A stretch of DNA of 64,000 nucleotides from Micromonospora sp. C28SCA-DRY-2. GTDB taxonomy: Bacteria > Actinomycetota > Actinomycetes > Mycobacteriales > Micromonosporaceae. The stretch is from positions 1,302,001-1,366,000 of the forward strand of contig NZ_JAUMKD010000001.1 in the NCBI RefSeq assembly GCF_030519475.1. Reading direction: 5' to 3'. The position numbers and the translations under genes are program-made. Below the pieces are notes generated by a model. The model was not told the origin of the DNA. It was given only the letters and a program-made list of their open reading frames with translations, and did not search any database. This document shows, in pieces, positions 54,143 to 62,646 of the stretch; the first letter of the stretch is position 1; each line of letters begins with the position of its first letter.

Positions 54143-55737
54143 GCCTTGTCCTCGCTACCTGGGACCTCGGGCGCCGGAGCCGCGCCGTCCGGGGCCGGGG
54201 CGCCGCCGGGGGTGCCGGAAGCGCCGGTCGCGTCGGGGGTGATGCCGGCCATCAGCAGGCCGATCTCCTCGCGCGGGGTGTCCGGGCCGACCACGCCGAT
54301 GATCCGGCCGCGGTACATCACGGCGATCCGGTCGGCCAGACCGATCACCTCGTCGAGTTCGCTGGAGACCACCATGACGGCGGTGCCGATGTCCCGCTCG
54401 CGGACCACCCGGCTGTGGATGAACTCGATGGATCCGACGTCCACGCCGCGGGTCGGCTGCGCGGCGATGAAGAGCTTCAGCGGCCGGGACAGCTCCCGGG
54501 CCACGATCACCTTCTGCTGGTTGCCGCCGGAGAGCGTGCCGACCGGCGCCTCGGCCGAGGAGGTACGGACGTCGAACTGCTCGATCCGCTCCTTGGCCGA
54601 CCGGGCGATCTCGTCCGGCTTCAGCGCGAGCCCGGCGCCGAACGGCGGCTGGTCGTAGATGTCCAGCACCAGGTTCTCGGCGACGCTGAACTCCTTGACC
54701 AGGCCGTCGACGCTGCGGTCCTCGGGCACGTAGCCGACGCCGGCGCGGAGCACCTTCTTGGTCGACCAACCGTGCACCGGCTGCCCGTCGAGGGTGACCG
54801 TCCCGGCCAGCAGCGGACGCAGACCCATGATCGCCTCGATCAGCTCGGTCTGGCCGTTGCCCTGCACGCCGGCGACGCCGAGCACCTCGCCCGCGTGCAC
54901 GGTGAGGTCCACCCCGTCCACCGCGCGTACCTGCCGGTCGTCGTCGACGACCAGGCCGGCGACCTCCAGGACCGGCCGGCCCGGCTTGGCCGGGGTCTTG
55001 TCGACGGTGAGCCGGACGCTGCGGCCGACCATCAGCGCGGCCAGCTCGTCCCGGCTCGCCTCCGGCGAGGCGGTGCCGACGGTCCTGCCGCGCCGGATCA
55101 CGGTGATCCGGTCGGCGATCGCCTTGACCTCGCCGAGCTTGTGGGTGATGAAGACGATCGACTTGCCGGCGGCCTTGAGCGACCGCATCACGGCGAGCAG
55201 TTCCTCGGTCTCCTGCGGGGTGAGCACCGCGGTGGGCTCGTCCAGGATCAGCAGGTCGACGTCGCGGGTGAGCGCCTTGACGATCTCCACCCGCTGCTGG
55301 ATGCCGACCGGCAGGTCCTCGATCACCGCGTCCGGGTCGACCCGCAGGTTGTACCGCTCGGAGACCTCGGCGACCTCGCGCCGGGCCCGGCGCCGGTCCA
55401 GCAGGCCGGCGATGCCGCCGCGCACCTGCTCGGCGCCGAGCATGATGTTCTCCGCCACGGTGAAGACCGGCACCAGCATGAAGTGCTGGTGCACCATGCC
55501 GATCCCGGCCGCGATCGCGTCCGACGGGCCCTTCAGCTTCAGCGGCCGGCCGTCGACCAGGATCTCGCCCTCGTCCGGCTGGTACAGCCCGTAGAGCACG
55601 TTCATCAGGGTCGACTTGCCGGCGCCGTTCTCGCCGAGCAGGGCGTGGATCTCTCCAGGCTCCACCGTCAGGTCGATGTGGTCGTTGGCGACCAGATCAC
55701 CGAACCGCTTGGTGATGCCGCGCAGTTCGAGTCTCAG
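54139..55737 (-). CDS. Nucleoside ABC transporter ATPase with two nucleotide-binding domains, apparent CTG start
   Basis: This 532-residue protein has two fused ABC domains. Domain 1 has Walker [14 protein letters not shown], the Q-loop region [37 protein letters not shown] and Walker [14 protein letters not shown]. Domain 2 has the degenerate Walker [18 protein letters not shown], signature [16 protein letters not shown] and [12 protein letters not shown]. This is the RbsA/NupO-type architecture of BmpA-linked nucleoside importers. The expected N terminus [20 protein letters not shown] is encoded upstream of the first GTG (55665), and no ATG, GTG or TTG occurs in frame there. AGGAGG lies 5 nt before CTG 55737, which I take as the start. 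The stop overlaps the permease ATG. Confidence 0.85.
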   Translation of the reverse strand: MRLELRGITKRFGDLVANDHIDLTVEPGEIHALLGENGAGKSTLMNVLYGLYQPDEGEILVDGRPLKLKGPSDAIAAGIGMVHQHFMLVPVFTVAENIMLGAEQVRGGIAGLLDRRRARREVAEVSERYNLRVDPDAVIEDLPVGIQQRVEIVKALTRDVDLLILDEPTAVLTPQETEELLAVMRSLKAAGKSIVFITHKLGEVKAIADRITVIRRGRTVGTASPEASRDELAALMVGRSVRLTVDKTPAKPGRPVLEVAGLVVDDDRQVRAVDGVDLTVHAGEVLGVAGVQGNGQTELIEAIMGLRPLLAGTVTLDGQPVHGWSTKKVLRAGVGYVPEDRSVDGLVKEFSVAENLVLDIYDQPPFGAGLALKPDEIARSAKERIEQFDVRTSSAEAPVGTLSGGNQQKVIVARELSRPLKLFIAAQPTRGVDVGSIEFIHSRVVRERDIGTAVMVVSSELDEVIGLADRIAVMYRGRIIGVVGPDTPREEIGLLMAGITPDATGASGTPGGAPAPDGAAPAPEVPGSEDKA

Positions 55738-55821
55738 CGCAACCTCCTGGAGTGCGAAGCGATGGTGCAGCGTAGCTGCCGGCCGGTCACCACGCGTGGC
55801 CGGTCGTCGGGTGGAGCGGAT

Positions 55822-55870
55822 CGGCCGCCCCGGCGCCGCGGACGAGGTCCCGCGGCGCCCGGGGCGGCCG
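55822..55870 (-). terminator. Large hairpin between bmpA and the ATPase gene
   Basis: Arms CGGCCGCCCCGGCGCCGCGG and CCGCGGCGCCCGGGGCGGCCG pair along about 20 bp with a one-base bulge. It lies 69 nt after the bmpA stop. It may reduce read-through so that the binding protein is made in excess over the membrane complex. Confidence 0.55.
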
Positions 55871-55938
55871 GATCGTCGTGCTGTACCGCTCGCCGGCCTA
55901 TCCCGGTGATCGTCTCACCGCGGCTGGCCGGCCGAGCG

Positions 55939-57021
55939 TCACTTCGGCTGGGCCTTAGAGGTGACCGTGACGGTGCCGGCGGCGATGTCCGCCTTCAGCT
56001 TGTCGACCTCGGCCTTCAGCTCGGCCGGAACCTTGCTGTCGAACTCGTGGTACGGGGCCAGCGAGACACCGTTGTTGGCCAGGGTGCCCAGGAAGCCCGG
56101 GTTGGCGCTGAGCTTCTCGCCACCGGCGGCCTTGAGCACGGCCTCCTTGACGGCGTCCGGGATGTTCTTCACCACGGTGGTGATGATCGCCGGGCAGTCC
56201 GGGGTGCTCTCGCAGCCGTCGACGTCCACCCAGATGGTGTTGTACTTGCCGCCCGAGGCCTTCGCCGCACCGGTGGTGCCGAGGCCGGCGCCGCCGGCGA
56301 CCGGCATGATGATGTCGGCGCCCTGCGCGACCAGCGCGTCGCTGACCTTCTTGCCCTCGTCCTGCTTGACGAAGTCGTTGGTGAAGGAGCCGTTCTGGGT
56401 GGCCTTGTCCCAGCCCAGGACCTTGACGGTCTTGTTCTTGGTCTTGTTGTAGTGGGCCACGCCGTCGACGTACCCGTCCATGAAGATGGTCACCGGCGGG
56501 ATCTTCATGCCGCCGTAGGTGCCGACGGTGCCGGACTTGCTCATCCCGGCGGCCAGGTAACCGGCGAGGAAGCCGGCCTGGGCGGTGTCGAACTGCATCG
56601 GGTAGACGTTGCTCTCCGGCAGCTTCGCGTCGACGATGCCGAATTGCTGGTTCGGGTTCGCCTTGGCGATCTTCGAGGTGGCGTCACCCATCAGGCCGCC
56701 GACCGCGAGGATGAAGTCGCACTTCTGGTTGACGTACTGGGTCAGGTTCGGCTCGTAGTCGGCCTCGGCCTTGGACGCCACGTACTTGATGTCGATGTTG
56801 CTGTTCTCGGACTTGGCGGCCTCCAGGCCCTGCCAGGCCGAGGTGTTGAACGACTTGTCGTCGATGCCGCCGACGTCGGTCACCATGCAGGCGCTGTACT
56901 TCTTGCCGCCGTCACCGGCGCCGTTGTTCTCCTCGGGGGCCTCGCCACACGCGGCGGCGCTCAGCACGAGCCCACCCACCGCGAGGACCGAGGCGATCCG
57001 CATCCCACGCACCGAGCGCAA
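55939..57021 (-). CDS. bmpA: BmpA/PnrA-family nucleoside-binding lipoprotein
   Basis: This is a secreted, lipid-anchored substrate-binding protein of about 360 residues. The signal peptide MRIASVLAVGGLVLSAAAC ends at the lipobox Cys. The mature part has YSACMVTDVGGIDDKSFNTSAWQGLEAAK (first ligand segment of BmpA/PnrA), DFILAVGGLMGDATSKIAKANPNQQFGIVD and GWDKATQNGSFTNDF. PnrA homologues bind purine and pyrimidine nucleosides. Translation could start at TTG 57021, with GGGAG 5 nt upstream, or at GTG 57012 or ATG 57003; I use TTG because of the spacing. It heads the operon with the ABC ATPase, permeases, cdd and deoA. Confidence 0.9.
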   Translation of the reverse strand: MRSVRGMRIASVLAVGGLVLSAAACGEAPEENNGAGDGGKKYSACMVTDVGGIDDKSFNTSAWQGLEAAKSENSNIDIKYVASKAEADYEPNLTQYVNQKCDFILAVGGLMGDATSKIAKANPNQQFGIVDAKLPESNVYPMQFDTAQAGFLAGYLAAGMSKSGTVGTYGGMKIPPVTIFMDGYVDGVAHYNKTKNKTVKVLGWDKATQNGSFTNDFVKQDEGKKVSDALVAQGADIIMPVAGGAGLGTTGAAKASGGKYNTIWVDVDGCESTPDCPAIITTVVKNIPDAVKEAVLKAAGGEKLSANPGFLGTLANNGVSLAPYHEFDSKVPAELKAEVDKLKADIAAGTVTVTSKAQPK

Positions 57022-57171
57022 GACGTCTCCCTTCCATTGCACACCGCGGGTCGCGCGGTGGCAGCCCATTAGCCGGCCTGGCGACTTGCCGCCGGCGTCC
57101 CACGTTACGGACGGGAGCGTACGCCCGCGCCCACCCAACGGCCGACAATCGTGCACGACTGTTGAGTGCCT

Positions 57172-57187
57172 GTTACCCCTACGTAAC
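57172..57187. promoter_or_regulatory. GTTAC-N6-GTAAC dyad upstream of bmpA
   Basis: The perfect dyad GTTACCCCTACGTAAC lies about 150 bp before the bmpA start in the bmpA upstream region. It is a possible operator for a regulator of the nucleoside operon; nothing else ties it to a family. Confidence 0.3.
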
Positions 57188-57279
57188 CCTTGGGTGGGCA
57201 AGGTCACTCTCGGCACCGACGGGTGGGCGTCCCGGCGTCGCGAACGTCCGTTTTCCGGGGCCGTCCCCTGTCCGGGACG

Positions 57280-57621
57280 TTACCGCCAGAAGACCGCCAC
57301 CGCCGCGTTGACCAGGGTCAGGCCGACGATGGCGAGGAAATGGCCACGGTTGACCACGTCCCGCTTGCGGGAGAAGAAGACCATGACGAAGATCAGCAGG
57401 GCGAGCACCAGCTTGGTAACAAGTTTCGCCGGGTCGGGCTCGTCGCCGTCGCGCAGCGGGGCGGAGAGGCCGATACCGGTGAGCAACATGATCACCGAGC
57501 CCCAGAGCATGGCCGGATTGATCCGCAGCCGCCCGCTGACGTACTGGACGATCGCCCCGCCCAGCAGCAGCGCGAACCCGATCAGGTGAATGTAGCGAAG
57601 GATCAGTCTCAGAGCTTCCAC
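57280..57621 (-). CDS. Small conserved membrane protein
   Basis: This 113-residue protein has four hydrophobic segments: LILRYIHLIGFALLLGGAIVQYV, LWGSVIMLLTGIGLSA, LVTKLVLALLIFVMVFF and HFLAIVGLTLVNAAVAVFW. The RYIHLIGFALLLGG start is typical of a small actinobacterial membrane family of unknown function. GTG 57621 is preferred because GGGGAAG lies 9 nt upstream; ATG 57630 directly abuts that site. It is followed by the bmpA promoter region. Confidence 0.65.
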   Translation of the reverse strand: MEALRLILRYIHLIGFALLLGGAIVQYVSGRLRINPAMLWGSVIMLLTGIGLSAPLRDGDEPDPAKLVTKLVLALLIFVMVFFSRKRDVVNRGHFLAIVGLTLVNAAVAVFWR

Positions 57622-57686
57622 GGCGACCATCTTCCCCTATCAACGACAGTTTGTAGTAGGGGGCGTGGCGGAGACCCGGCCGTGGG

Positions 57687-58685
57687 TCAGGCCGCCGCGG
57701 CTCGGGCCGGCCGCGGAGCGGCGACCGGCGCACCGGCCGGCACCGGCGCCCGCCGGGCCAGCAGCACCAGGGCGAGGCCGACCACGGCGTACCCGGCGAG
57801 CACCGCCAGCGGGGTGCCGGCCCCGGCGCCGTCGAAGAAGGCCACCGAGCGCAGCAGCGTGCCGCCGGCGCCCACCGGCAGCCACTGACCCACCGTGCCC
57901 CACGGCTGCGGCAGCAGTTCGGGGGCCGCGCCGACCGCCGAGAGCGGGTTGCCGACCAGGAAGACCAGCAGCGCGCCCAGCCCGATCCCCGGACGGCCGA
58001 GCAGCGCGCCGAGGCCGGCGACGACGCCCGCGGTGGCCAGCCCGAAGAGCCCGATCGCGGCCGCCTCGGCGAGCCAGTCGCCGCCGAGCAGGCCGAGCCA
58101 GCCGTGCAGCACGGCCACCCCAACCCCGCCGGCCAGCACGGCGTACGCCGCCAGACCGGCCAGCCGGGCCGCCCGGCCGCTGACCAGCAGGACGAGCAGC
58201 ACCCCGGCGAGCATGCTGGTCAGCGCCAGCGGCAGGAAGCCGGCGGCGAACCCGGCGCCGCGGAGGTCGTCCGGGTCGGCGGGCACCACCTCGACCACCG
58301 GCACCGGCCGACCGGCGGCGAGCTGGCCGGCCGCCTCGGTGAGCAGCGCCGCGACCGTCGGGCTGGCGGCCGCGGCGGTGTGCAGGGCGACCCCGTCCGG
58401 GCCGGCGACGAGGGCGGCGTAGACCTCGCGGTCGCGCAGCGCCCGGTCGGCGGCGGCCGCGTCCGGCAGGGTGGTCACCTCGAACGCGCCGGGCCGGGCC
58501 GCGGCGAGCCGGCCGGCCAACTCGGCGGTGGCCGGCGCCGGGCCGGCGACGGCGACCGGCAGGTCGCGCGGCGCGAGGTTGGCCGCCGGGGCCGCGAACA
58601 GCGGTACGAGCAGTGCCTGGACGCCCACCACCAGGGCGGCGGCCAGGACGGCGAGCAGCAGGGGCGAGCGGGTACGGGTCGACAT
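57687..58685 (-). CDS. ABC-2-type / YhgE-like membrane protein
   Basis: This 332-residue protein has one N-terminal helix (LLLAVLAAALVVGVQALLVPLF), an extracytoplasmic region of about 125 residues (LPVAVAGPAPATAELAGRLAAARPGAFEV, DRALRDREVYAALVAGPDGVALHTAAA) and five or six C-terminal helices. This is the ABC-2 permease-like layout of YhgE/Pip-related proteins; no ATPase is nearby. ATG 58685 has AGGAG 9 nt upstream. A TetR gene is divergent, and its operator sits 16 bp before the ATG, so it is the probable target of repression. Confidence 0.75.
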   Translation of the reverse strand: MSTRTRSPLLLAVLAAALVVGVQALLVPLFAAPAANLAPRDLPVAVAGPAPATAELAGRLAAARPGAFEVTTLPDAAAADRALRDREVYAALVAGPDGVALHTAAAASPTVAALLTEAAGQLAAGRPVPVVEVVPADPDDLRGAGFAAGFLPLALTSMLAGVLLVLLVSGRAARLAGLAAYAVLAGGVGVAVLHGWLGLLGGDWLAEAAAIGLFGLATAGVVAGLGALLGRPGIGLGALLVFLVGNPLSAVGAAPELLPQPWGTVGQWLPVGAGGTLLRSVAFFDGAGAGTPLAVLAGYAVVGLALVLLARRAPVPAGAPVAAPRPARAAAA

Positions 58686-58700
58686 GTCCCCATCTCCTAA

Positions 58701-58770
58701 AACGAACGCTCGTTCTCTATCAGGTTTCAGGCTCCTCCCACGCCACCCCGCTGTCAAGAACGAACGTTCG
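58701..58770. promoter_or_regulatory. Two TetR operators in the divergent promoter region
   Basis: AACGAACGCTCGTT (58701-58714) and the palindrome CGAACGTTCG (58761-58770, within AACGAACGTTCGC) share AACGAACG. The first lies at the membrane-protein start, the second immediately before the TACGAT -10 box (58774-58779) of tetR. Confidence 0.65.
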
Positions 58771-58786
58771 CTTTACGATGTATCCC

Positions 58787-59389
58787 GTGCCACGTGTCTC
58801 GGCCGAACACCTCGCCGCCCGCCGCCGCCAGATCGTCGACGCGGCCCGGCGCTGCTTCCTGCGCGAGGGCTTCCACCGCACCTCGATGCAGGACGTGATC
58901 GCCGAGGCCGGCCTCTCCGTCGGCGCGGTCTACCGCTACTTCCCGAGCAAGACCGACCTGATCAACGCCATCGCCGAGGAGGCGGTCAGCGGAGCCGGCG
59001 ACGTGCTCGCCGGGTTGGCCCGGCACGACCCGCCGCTGCCGCTGGTCGAGGCGCTCGACCGCATCCTGGCGTACGTGGAGACCCAGCTCGGCGCGGACGG
59101 CGTGCTGCGCATCGCCATCCAGGTCTGGGGCGAGGCGCAGCGCGACCCGGCGCTGGCCGCCTTCGTCGCAGAGAAGTACACCGGCTTCCGCACCCAGTTC
59201 GGGCTGCTGGTGCGGCGCGCCCAGCAGGCCGGTGAGCTGCCCGCCGACACCGACCCGGACGCCATCGCCGCGGCGCTCTTCGCCCTCGTCCCGGGCTGGT
59301 TCACCCAGCGCATCCTGACCGGCGGCCCGGACCGCGCGACCTACCTAGCCGGCGTCCGCGCCCTCCTGTCCGCTACCCCCGCCCGCTGA
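58787..59389 (+). CDS. TetR-family transcriptional regulator
   Basis: This 200-residue regulator has the TetR helix-turn-helix RRRQIVDAARRCFLREGFHRTSMQDVIAEAGLSVGAVYRYFPSKTDLINAIAEEA (about 12-66) and an all-helical ligand domain with VLRIAIQVWGEAQRDPALAAFV. The TACGAT box 7 nt upstream makes GTG 58787 a leaderless start; ATG 58778 would overlap the -10 box. It probably represses itself and the divergent ABC-2-like membrane protein through the AACGAACG operators. Confidence 0.9.
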   Translation: MPRVSAEHLAARRRQIVDAARRCFLREGFHRTSMQDVIAEAGLSVGAVYRYFPSKTDLINAIAEEAVSGAGDVLAGLARHDPPLPLVEALDRILAYVETQLGADGVLRIAIQVWGEAQRDPALAAFVAEKYTGFRTQFGLLVRRAQQAGELPADTDPDAIAAALFALVPGWFTQRILTGGPDRATYLAGVRALLSATPAR

Positions 59390-59399
59390 CCCCGCGCGG

Positions 59400-59463
59400 C
59401 CGCTCGTTCAGTGAATGAGTGGCCATTGCGCCGAGAATGCCCACTCGTTCACTGAACGAGCGG
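59400..59463. terminator. Bidirectional terminator between tetR and the GH13 gene
   Basis: CCGCTCGTTCAGTGAATGAGTGG (in two parts CCGCTCGTTCAG and TGAATGAGTGG) pairs with the segment at 59441-59463 over 23 bp with one mismatch and an 18-nt loop. It lies 10 bp after the tetR stop and 31 bp from the convergent GH13 stop. Confidence 0.75.
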
Positions 59464-59494
59464 CCCGAAGCGGGCGAGGGCGGGGCGTGGGTGG

Positions 59495-61306
59495 TCAGGG
59501 CAGGCGCCACACCTGGAAGGTCGGGCCGTCGCCGGGCAGCAGCACCGCGCCGGTTCCGTCCGGGCGCAGTGCGGGGGCGCCGCCGTAGACGTTCTCGCCG
59601 GCCGGCAGGCCGGTCAACCGGACCGGCGCGCCGGCCGCCCGCCGGGCCAGCACCAGCACCGCCCCGGCCGGCGCCTCCCGCAGGAACACCAGCGTGTCGG
59701 CGTCGACGTGCAGCCAGCGCAGGCCGCCCCGGCGCAGCGCGGGTTCGGCGTGCCGCAGCGCGATCAGGGCCCGGTAGGCGGCGAACGTGCCGGCGTCCCA
59801 GCTCTGCGGCCGGTGCCACGGCATCGGCGTGCGCGAGCCCTCGCCGTTGTCGCCGGTCAGCCCCAGCTCGTCGCCGGCGAAGATCATCGGAATGCCCGGC
59901 ATGGTGGCGAGCAGGCCGGCGGCGACCTCCTGCCGGGCCGCGTCGCCGACCACCGTCCGGATCCGCGCCGAGTCGTGCGAGCCGAGCAGCTGCCACGAGT
60001 GCACGTACGAGCGCCAGGAGATCAGCGACCGGTAGGAGTTCATCGTGGCGAGCACCGCGTCGGCGTCCCGGCGGGCCACCCCGCCCGGGGTGCCGAGGAA
60101 GTTCGGCACCGGCTGGTCGCCGTGGCGGAGCCAGGACCAGACCGGGTCGGTGAACCCGACGTAGTTCATCGTGCCGTGCCAGCCGTCCCGGTCCAGGTCG
60201 CCGGTGTGGTCGTGGCCGTGCTCGGCCATCAGCAGCCCGTCGGCGCGGGTCTGCGCGACCACCCGGCGCAGCAGCGCCGCCACCTCGTGGGTGTACGCGT
60301 CGGCGCCGCGCCGGCCGGTCATGTTGGCCACGTCCACCCGCCAGCCGTCCAGCCCGTACGGCGGGCGCAGCCAGCGGCGCAGCAGCGCGTCGTCGGCGGT
60401 GGCGAAGCGCCGGCGCAGCTCGGCGCTGCCCCAGTTCAGCTTCGGCAGCGACTTGACCCCGTTCCAGGACTCGTAGTCACCGGTCATCTCGTCGAAGTAG
60501 TACAGCTCGCGCTCCGGTGCACGCACGTCCGAGCTGGCGGCGGTGAACCACTGGTGGGCGTCGCCGGTGTGGTTGCTGGTGATGTCGCCGAGCAGCCGCC
60601 AGCCCCGGGCGTGCACCGCGTCGGCCAGCCGCGCGAGCGCCGCGTCGCCGCCGAGCAGCGGGTCCACCGTGTCGAAGCTGGCCGCGTCGTAACGGTGGTT
60701 GGAGCGGGCCGGGAAGATCGGGGTCAGGTAGACGGTGTTGACGCCGAGCCGGTCCAGGTGGTCCAGGTGCTCGGTGACGCCGTCCAGGTCGCCGCCGTAG
60801 AACTGGCGCGGGGTCTCCGGGCCGCGCCCGATGACCGGGGTGTCCCAGTCGCAGGGGATCGCCCAGTCGGGCAGCGGCCGGCCGTCGGCGACGGCCGAGC
60901 GGGCGAACCGGTCCGGGAAGATCTGGTAGATCACCGCGTCCCGGGCCCAGGCCGGCGGCGGGTCGTACGAGACCAGCCGGAAGTCGCCGTGGTCCGGCAC
61001 GTCGTGGTCGACCAGCCCGGCGGCGTTCAGCCAGCGGTGGCCGCGCGCGCCGGTGAGCAGGAACCGGTAGTTGCTGACCGGGTTGCGGACCTGCACCGCG
61101 GCCCGCCACCAGACCTCGTCGCCGACGGTGCGGGCGACGACCGCCTCGGCGAACCGGGGCTCACCGTCCCCGGTGGTGCGCACGTGCACCTGGCGCACGT
61201 CGGCGCCGGCGGGCACCCGGACGAACACGTCGACGGTGTCGCCGAGCGACGGCTGCTGGTCGGGGACGTACAGCTCGGACCCGTCGTGGTGCGGCTGGAT
61301 CGGCAT
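59495..61306 (-). CDS. GH13 alpha-glucanase (neopullulanase / cyclomaltodextrinase-like)
   Basis: This 603-residue cytoplasmic glycoside hydrolase has no signal peptide. Residues 1-125 or so form a beta-sandwich (VDVFVRVPAGADVRQVHVRTTGDGEPRF). The TIM barrel follows: VIYQIFPDRFARS, GDLDGVTEHLDHLDRLGVNTVYLTPIFPARSNHRYD, LLGDITSNHTGDAH, DGWRVDVANMTGRRG (nucleophile Asp), LLMAEHGHDHTGD (acid/base Glu) and LLGSHDSARIRTVVGD (third Asp). The N-terminal domain and the EHGHDHTG region point to enzymes that cut imported maltodextrins or cyclodextrins. It lies downstream of malF-malG behind a strong terminator, so it probably also has its own promoter. ATG 61306 with AAAGG upstream. Confidence 0.88.
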   Translation of the reverse strand: MPIQPHHDGSELYVPDQQPSLGDTVDVFVRVPAGADVRQVHVRTTGDGEPRFAEAVVARTVGDEVWWRAAVQVRNPVSNYRFLLTGARGHRWLNAAGLVDHDVPDHGDFRLVSYDPPPAWARDAVIYQIFPDRFARSAVADGRPLPDWAIPCDWDTPVIGRGPETPRQFYGGDLDGVTEHLDHLDRLGVNTVYLTPIFPARSNHRYDAASFDTVDPLLGGDAALARLADAVHARGWRLLGDITSNHTGDAHQWFTAASSDVRAPERELYYFDEMTGDYESWNGVKSLPKLNWGSAELRRRFATADDALLRRWLRPPYGLDGWRVDVANMTGRRGADAYTHEVAALLRRVVAQTRADGLLMAEHGHDHTGDLDRDGWHGTMNYVGFTDPVWSWLRHGDQPVPNFLGTPGGVARRDADAVLATMNSYRSLISWRSYVHSWQLLGSHDSARIRTVVGDAARQEVAAGLLATMPGIPMIFAGDELGLTGDNGEGSRTPMPWHRPQSWDAGTFAAYRALIALRHAEPALRRGGLRWLHVDADTLVFLREAPAGAVLVLARRAAGAPVRLTGLPAGENVYGGAPALRPDGTGAVLLPGDGPTFQVWRLP

Positions 61307-61462
61307 GGTCGGACCTTTCGGGTTGGTCGGCCGGGGAGAGGAGGGGGCGCCCGCCGCGGCCGGTCTCCCGGTCGCGGCGTTCGGCCCGTGACTGCTCCGG
61401 TGTACGTCGACACGACGCCCTTGCCGCGCAGCTCGCACCGCCGCCGGTGGCGCGGTGCGGGG

Positions 61463-61492
61463 GTGGCCGCCGCCCGTCCGGGCGGCGGCCAC
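61463..61492 (-). terminator. Terminator after malG
   Basis: Perfect 14-bp arms GTGGCCGCCGCCCG and CGGGCGGCGGCCAC with a 2-nt loop start 47 nt after the malG stop. The rest of 61307-61539 shows no gene. Confidence 0.7.
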
Positions 61493-61539
61493 TCAGTGCG
61501 GTGGCGCCGCCCGCGACGGCGAGCGGTCACCCCCGCGGG

Positions 61540-62478
61540 TCATCCCTTGACGGCTCCGGCGGTGAGCCCGGAGACGATGTAGCGCTGGAGGAGCTGGAAC
61601 ACCAGCACGGTGGGGATCGCGGTGAGCAGGGTGCCCGCCGCGAACATCCCGAAGTTGTTGTTCCGCTCGCCGGCCACCAGGCCGAACATGCCGACCGCCA
61701 GGGTCTTCGACTCGGTGTCGGTAAGGAACACGTTGGCGATCATGAACTCGTTGATGGTGCCGATGAAGGAGAGCAGCGCGGTCACCGCCAGGATCGGCGC
61801 CACCAGCGGCAGCATGATCCGGAAGAACACCTGGGCGTGGGTGGCGCCGTCCATGGTGGCCGACTCGTCCAGTTCCCGGGGCAGGGTGTCGAAGAAGCCC
61901 TTCATCAGCCAGGTGTTCACGCCCAGCGCGCCGCCCATGTAGAGCAGGAAGAGCCCCCAGGGCGTGTTGAACCCGATGCCCGGCCACAGGTCGGTGACCG
62001 TCGTGAAGATCAGGAAGATCGCCACGATCGCCAGGAACTGCGGGAACATCTGGATCAGCAGCAGGGTGAGCAGCCCGATCCGCCGGCCGGCGAAGCGCAT
62101 CCGGGAGAAGGCGTACGCGGCGAGCGCGGAGAGGAAGATCGACACGAAGCTCGCCGTGCCGGCGATCAGCAGGCTGTTGAGGAACCAGTGGCCGAAGGCG
62201 GTCCGGTCGAACAGGTTGCCGAAGTTCTCGAACGACACGCCCTCGGTCGGCACCAGCTCGGTCGAGGAGAGCGTGCCGCGCGGGTTCAGCGCCGCGGAGA
62301 GCACGAACAGGATCGGGAAGAGGCTGAACGCCACCGCCAGCACCCCGACCAGGTGCCGCCAGCCGACCTGGCGGAACCAACGGCCGCGCTGCCCGCCCCG
62401 GGCGTTGCGGTTGGCGACCGGCGCGCCGCCGCCCGTGTCGCCGGCGGCCCGGACAGCGCTGCTGCTGAGGGTGCTCAC
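61540..62478 (-). CDS. malG: Maltose/maltodextrin ABC transporter permease MalG
   Basis: This 312-residue inner-membrane permease has six helices: HLVGVLAVAFSLFPILFVLSAAL, FLNSLLIAGTASFVSIFLSALAAYAFSRM, LLTLLLIQMFPQFLAIVAIFLIF and others. The EAA loop LPRELDESATMDGATHAQVFFRIMLPLVAPI contacts the MalK ATPase. The end RYIVSGLTAGAVKG is typical of MalG. GTG 62478 is the start because GGAAGGTGG lies 5 nt upstream and because it falls exactly on the GTGA overlap that ends the fourth 56-bp repeat. GTG 62487 would abut the ribosome site. Confidence 0.92.
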   Translation of the reverse strand: MSTLSSSAVRAAGDTGGGAPVANRNARGGQRGRWFRQVGWRHLVGVLAVAFSLFPILFVLSAALNPRGTLSSTELVPTEGVSFENFGNLFDRTAFGHWFLNSLLIAGTASFVSIFLSALAAYAFSRMRFAGRRIGLLTLLLIQMFPQFLAIVAIFLIFTTVTDLWPGIGFNTPWGLFLLYMGGALGVNTWLMKGFFDTLPRELDESATMDGATHAQVFFRIMLPLVAPILAVTALLSFIGTINEFMIANVFLTDTESKTLAVGMFGLVAGERNNNFGMFAAGTLLTAIPTVLVFQLLQRYIVSGLTAGAVKG

Positions 62479-62534
62479 CGGAGCCACCTTCCGTTCGCGA
62501 CTGCGGGGCTCGCAAGCTCACTCCTCGCGCTCAC
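62475..62534 (-). CDS. Repeat mini-ORF 4 (19 codons)
   Basis: Last of the chain. Its TGA (62477-62475) overlaps the malG start codon at 62478, so ribosomes ending here can begin malG. Confidence 0.5.
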   Translation of the reverse strand: MSARSELASPAVANGRWLR

Positions 62535-62590
62535 CGGAGCCACCTTCCGTTCGCGACTGCGGGGCTCGCAAGCTCACTCCTCGCGCTCAC
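62531..62590 (-). CDS. Repeat mini-ORF 3 (19 codons)
   Basis: Identical to mini-ORFs 1 and 2, with the same ribosome site and GTGA overlaps. Confidence 0.5.
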   Translation of the reverse strand: MSARSELASPAVANGRWLR

Positions 62591-62646
62591 CGGAGCCACC
62601 TTCCGTTCGCGACTGCGGGGCTCGCAAGCTCACTCCTCGCGCTCAC
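62587..62646 (-). CDS. Repeat mini-ORF 2 (19 codons)
   Basis: Same peptide as mini-ORF 1, joined on both sides by 4-nt GTGA stop/start overlaps, with GGAAGGTGG 5 nt before its GTG. Confidence 0.5.
   Translation of the reverse strand: MSARSELASPAVANGRWLR

Noticed and set aside
51026..54658. 1210-codon open frame antisense to cdd and the permeases
   Set aside because: It lies opposite three clearly identified genes and has no recognisable product or ribosome site.
54139..55665. ABC ATPase starting at GTG 55665
   Set aside because: This would remove the conserved first strand before Walker A; AGGAGG and the family N terminus lie upstream.
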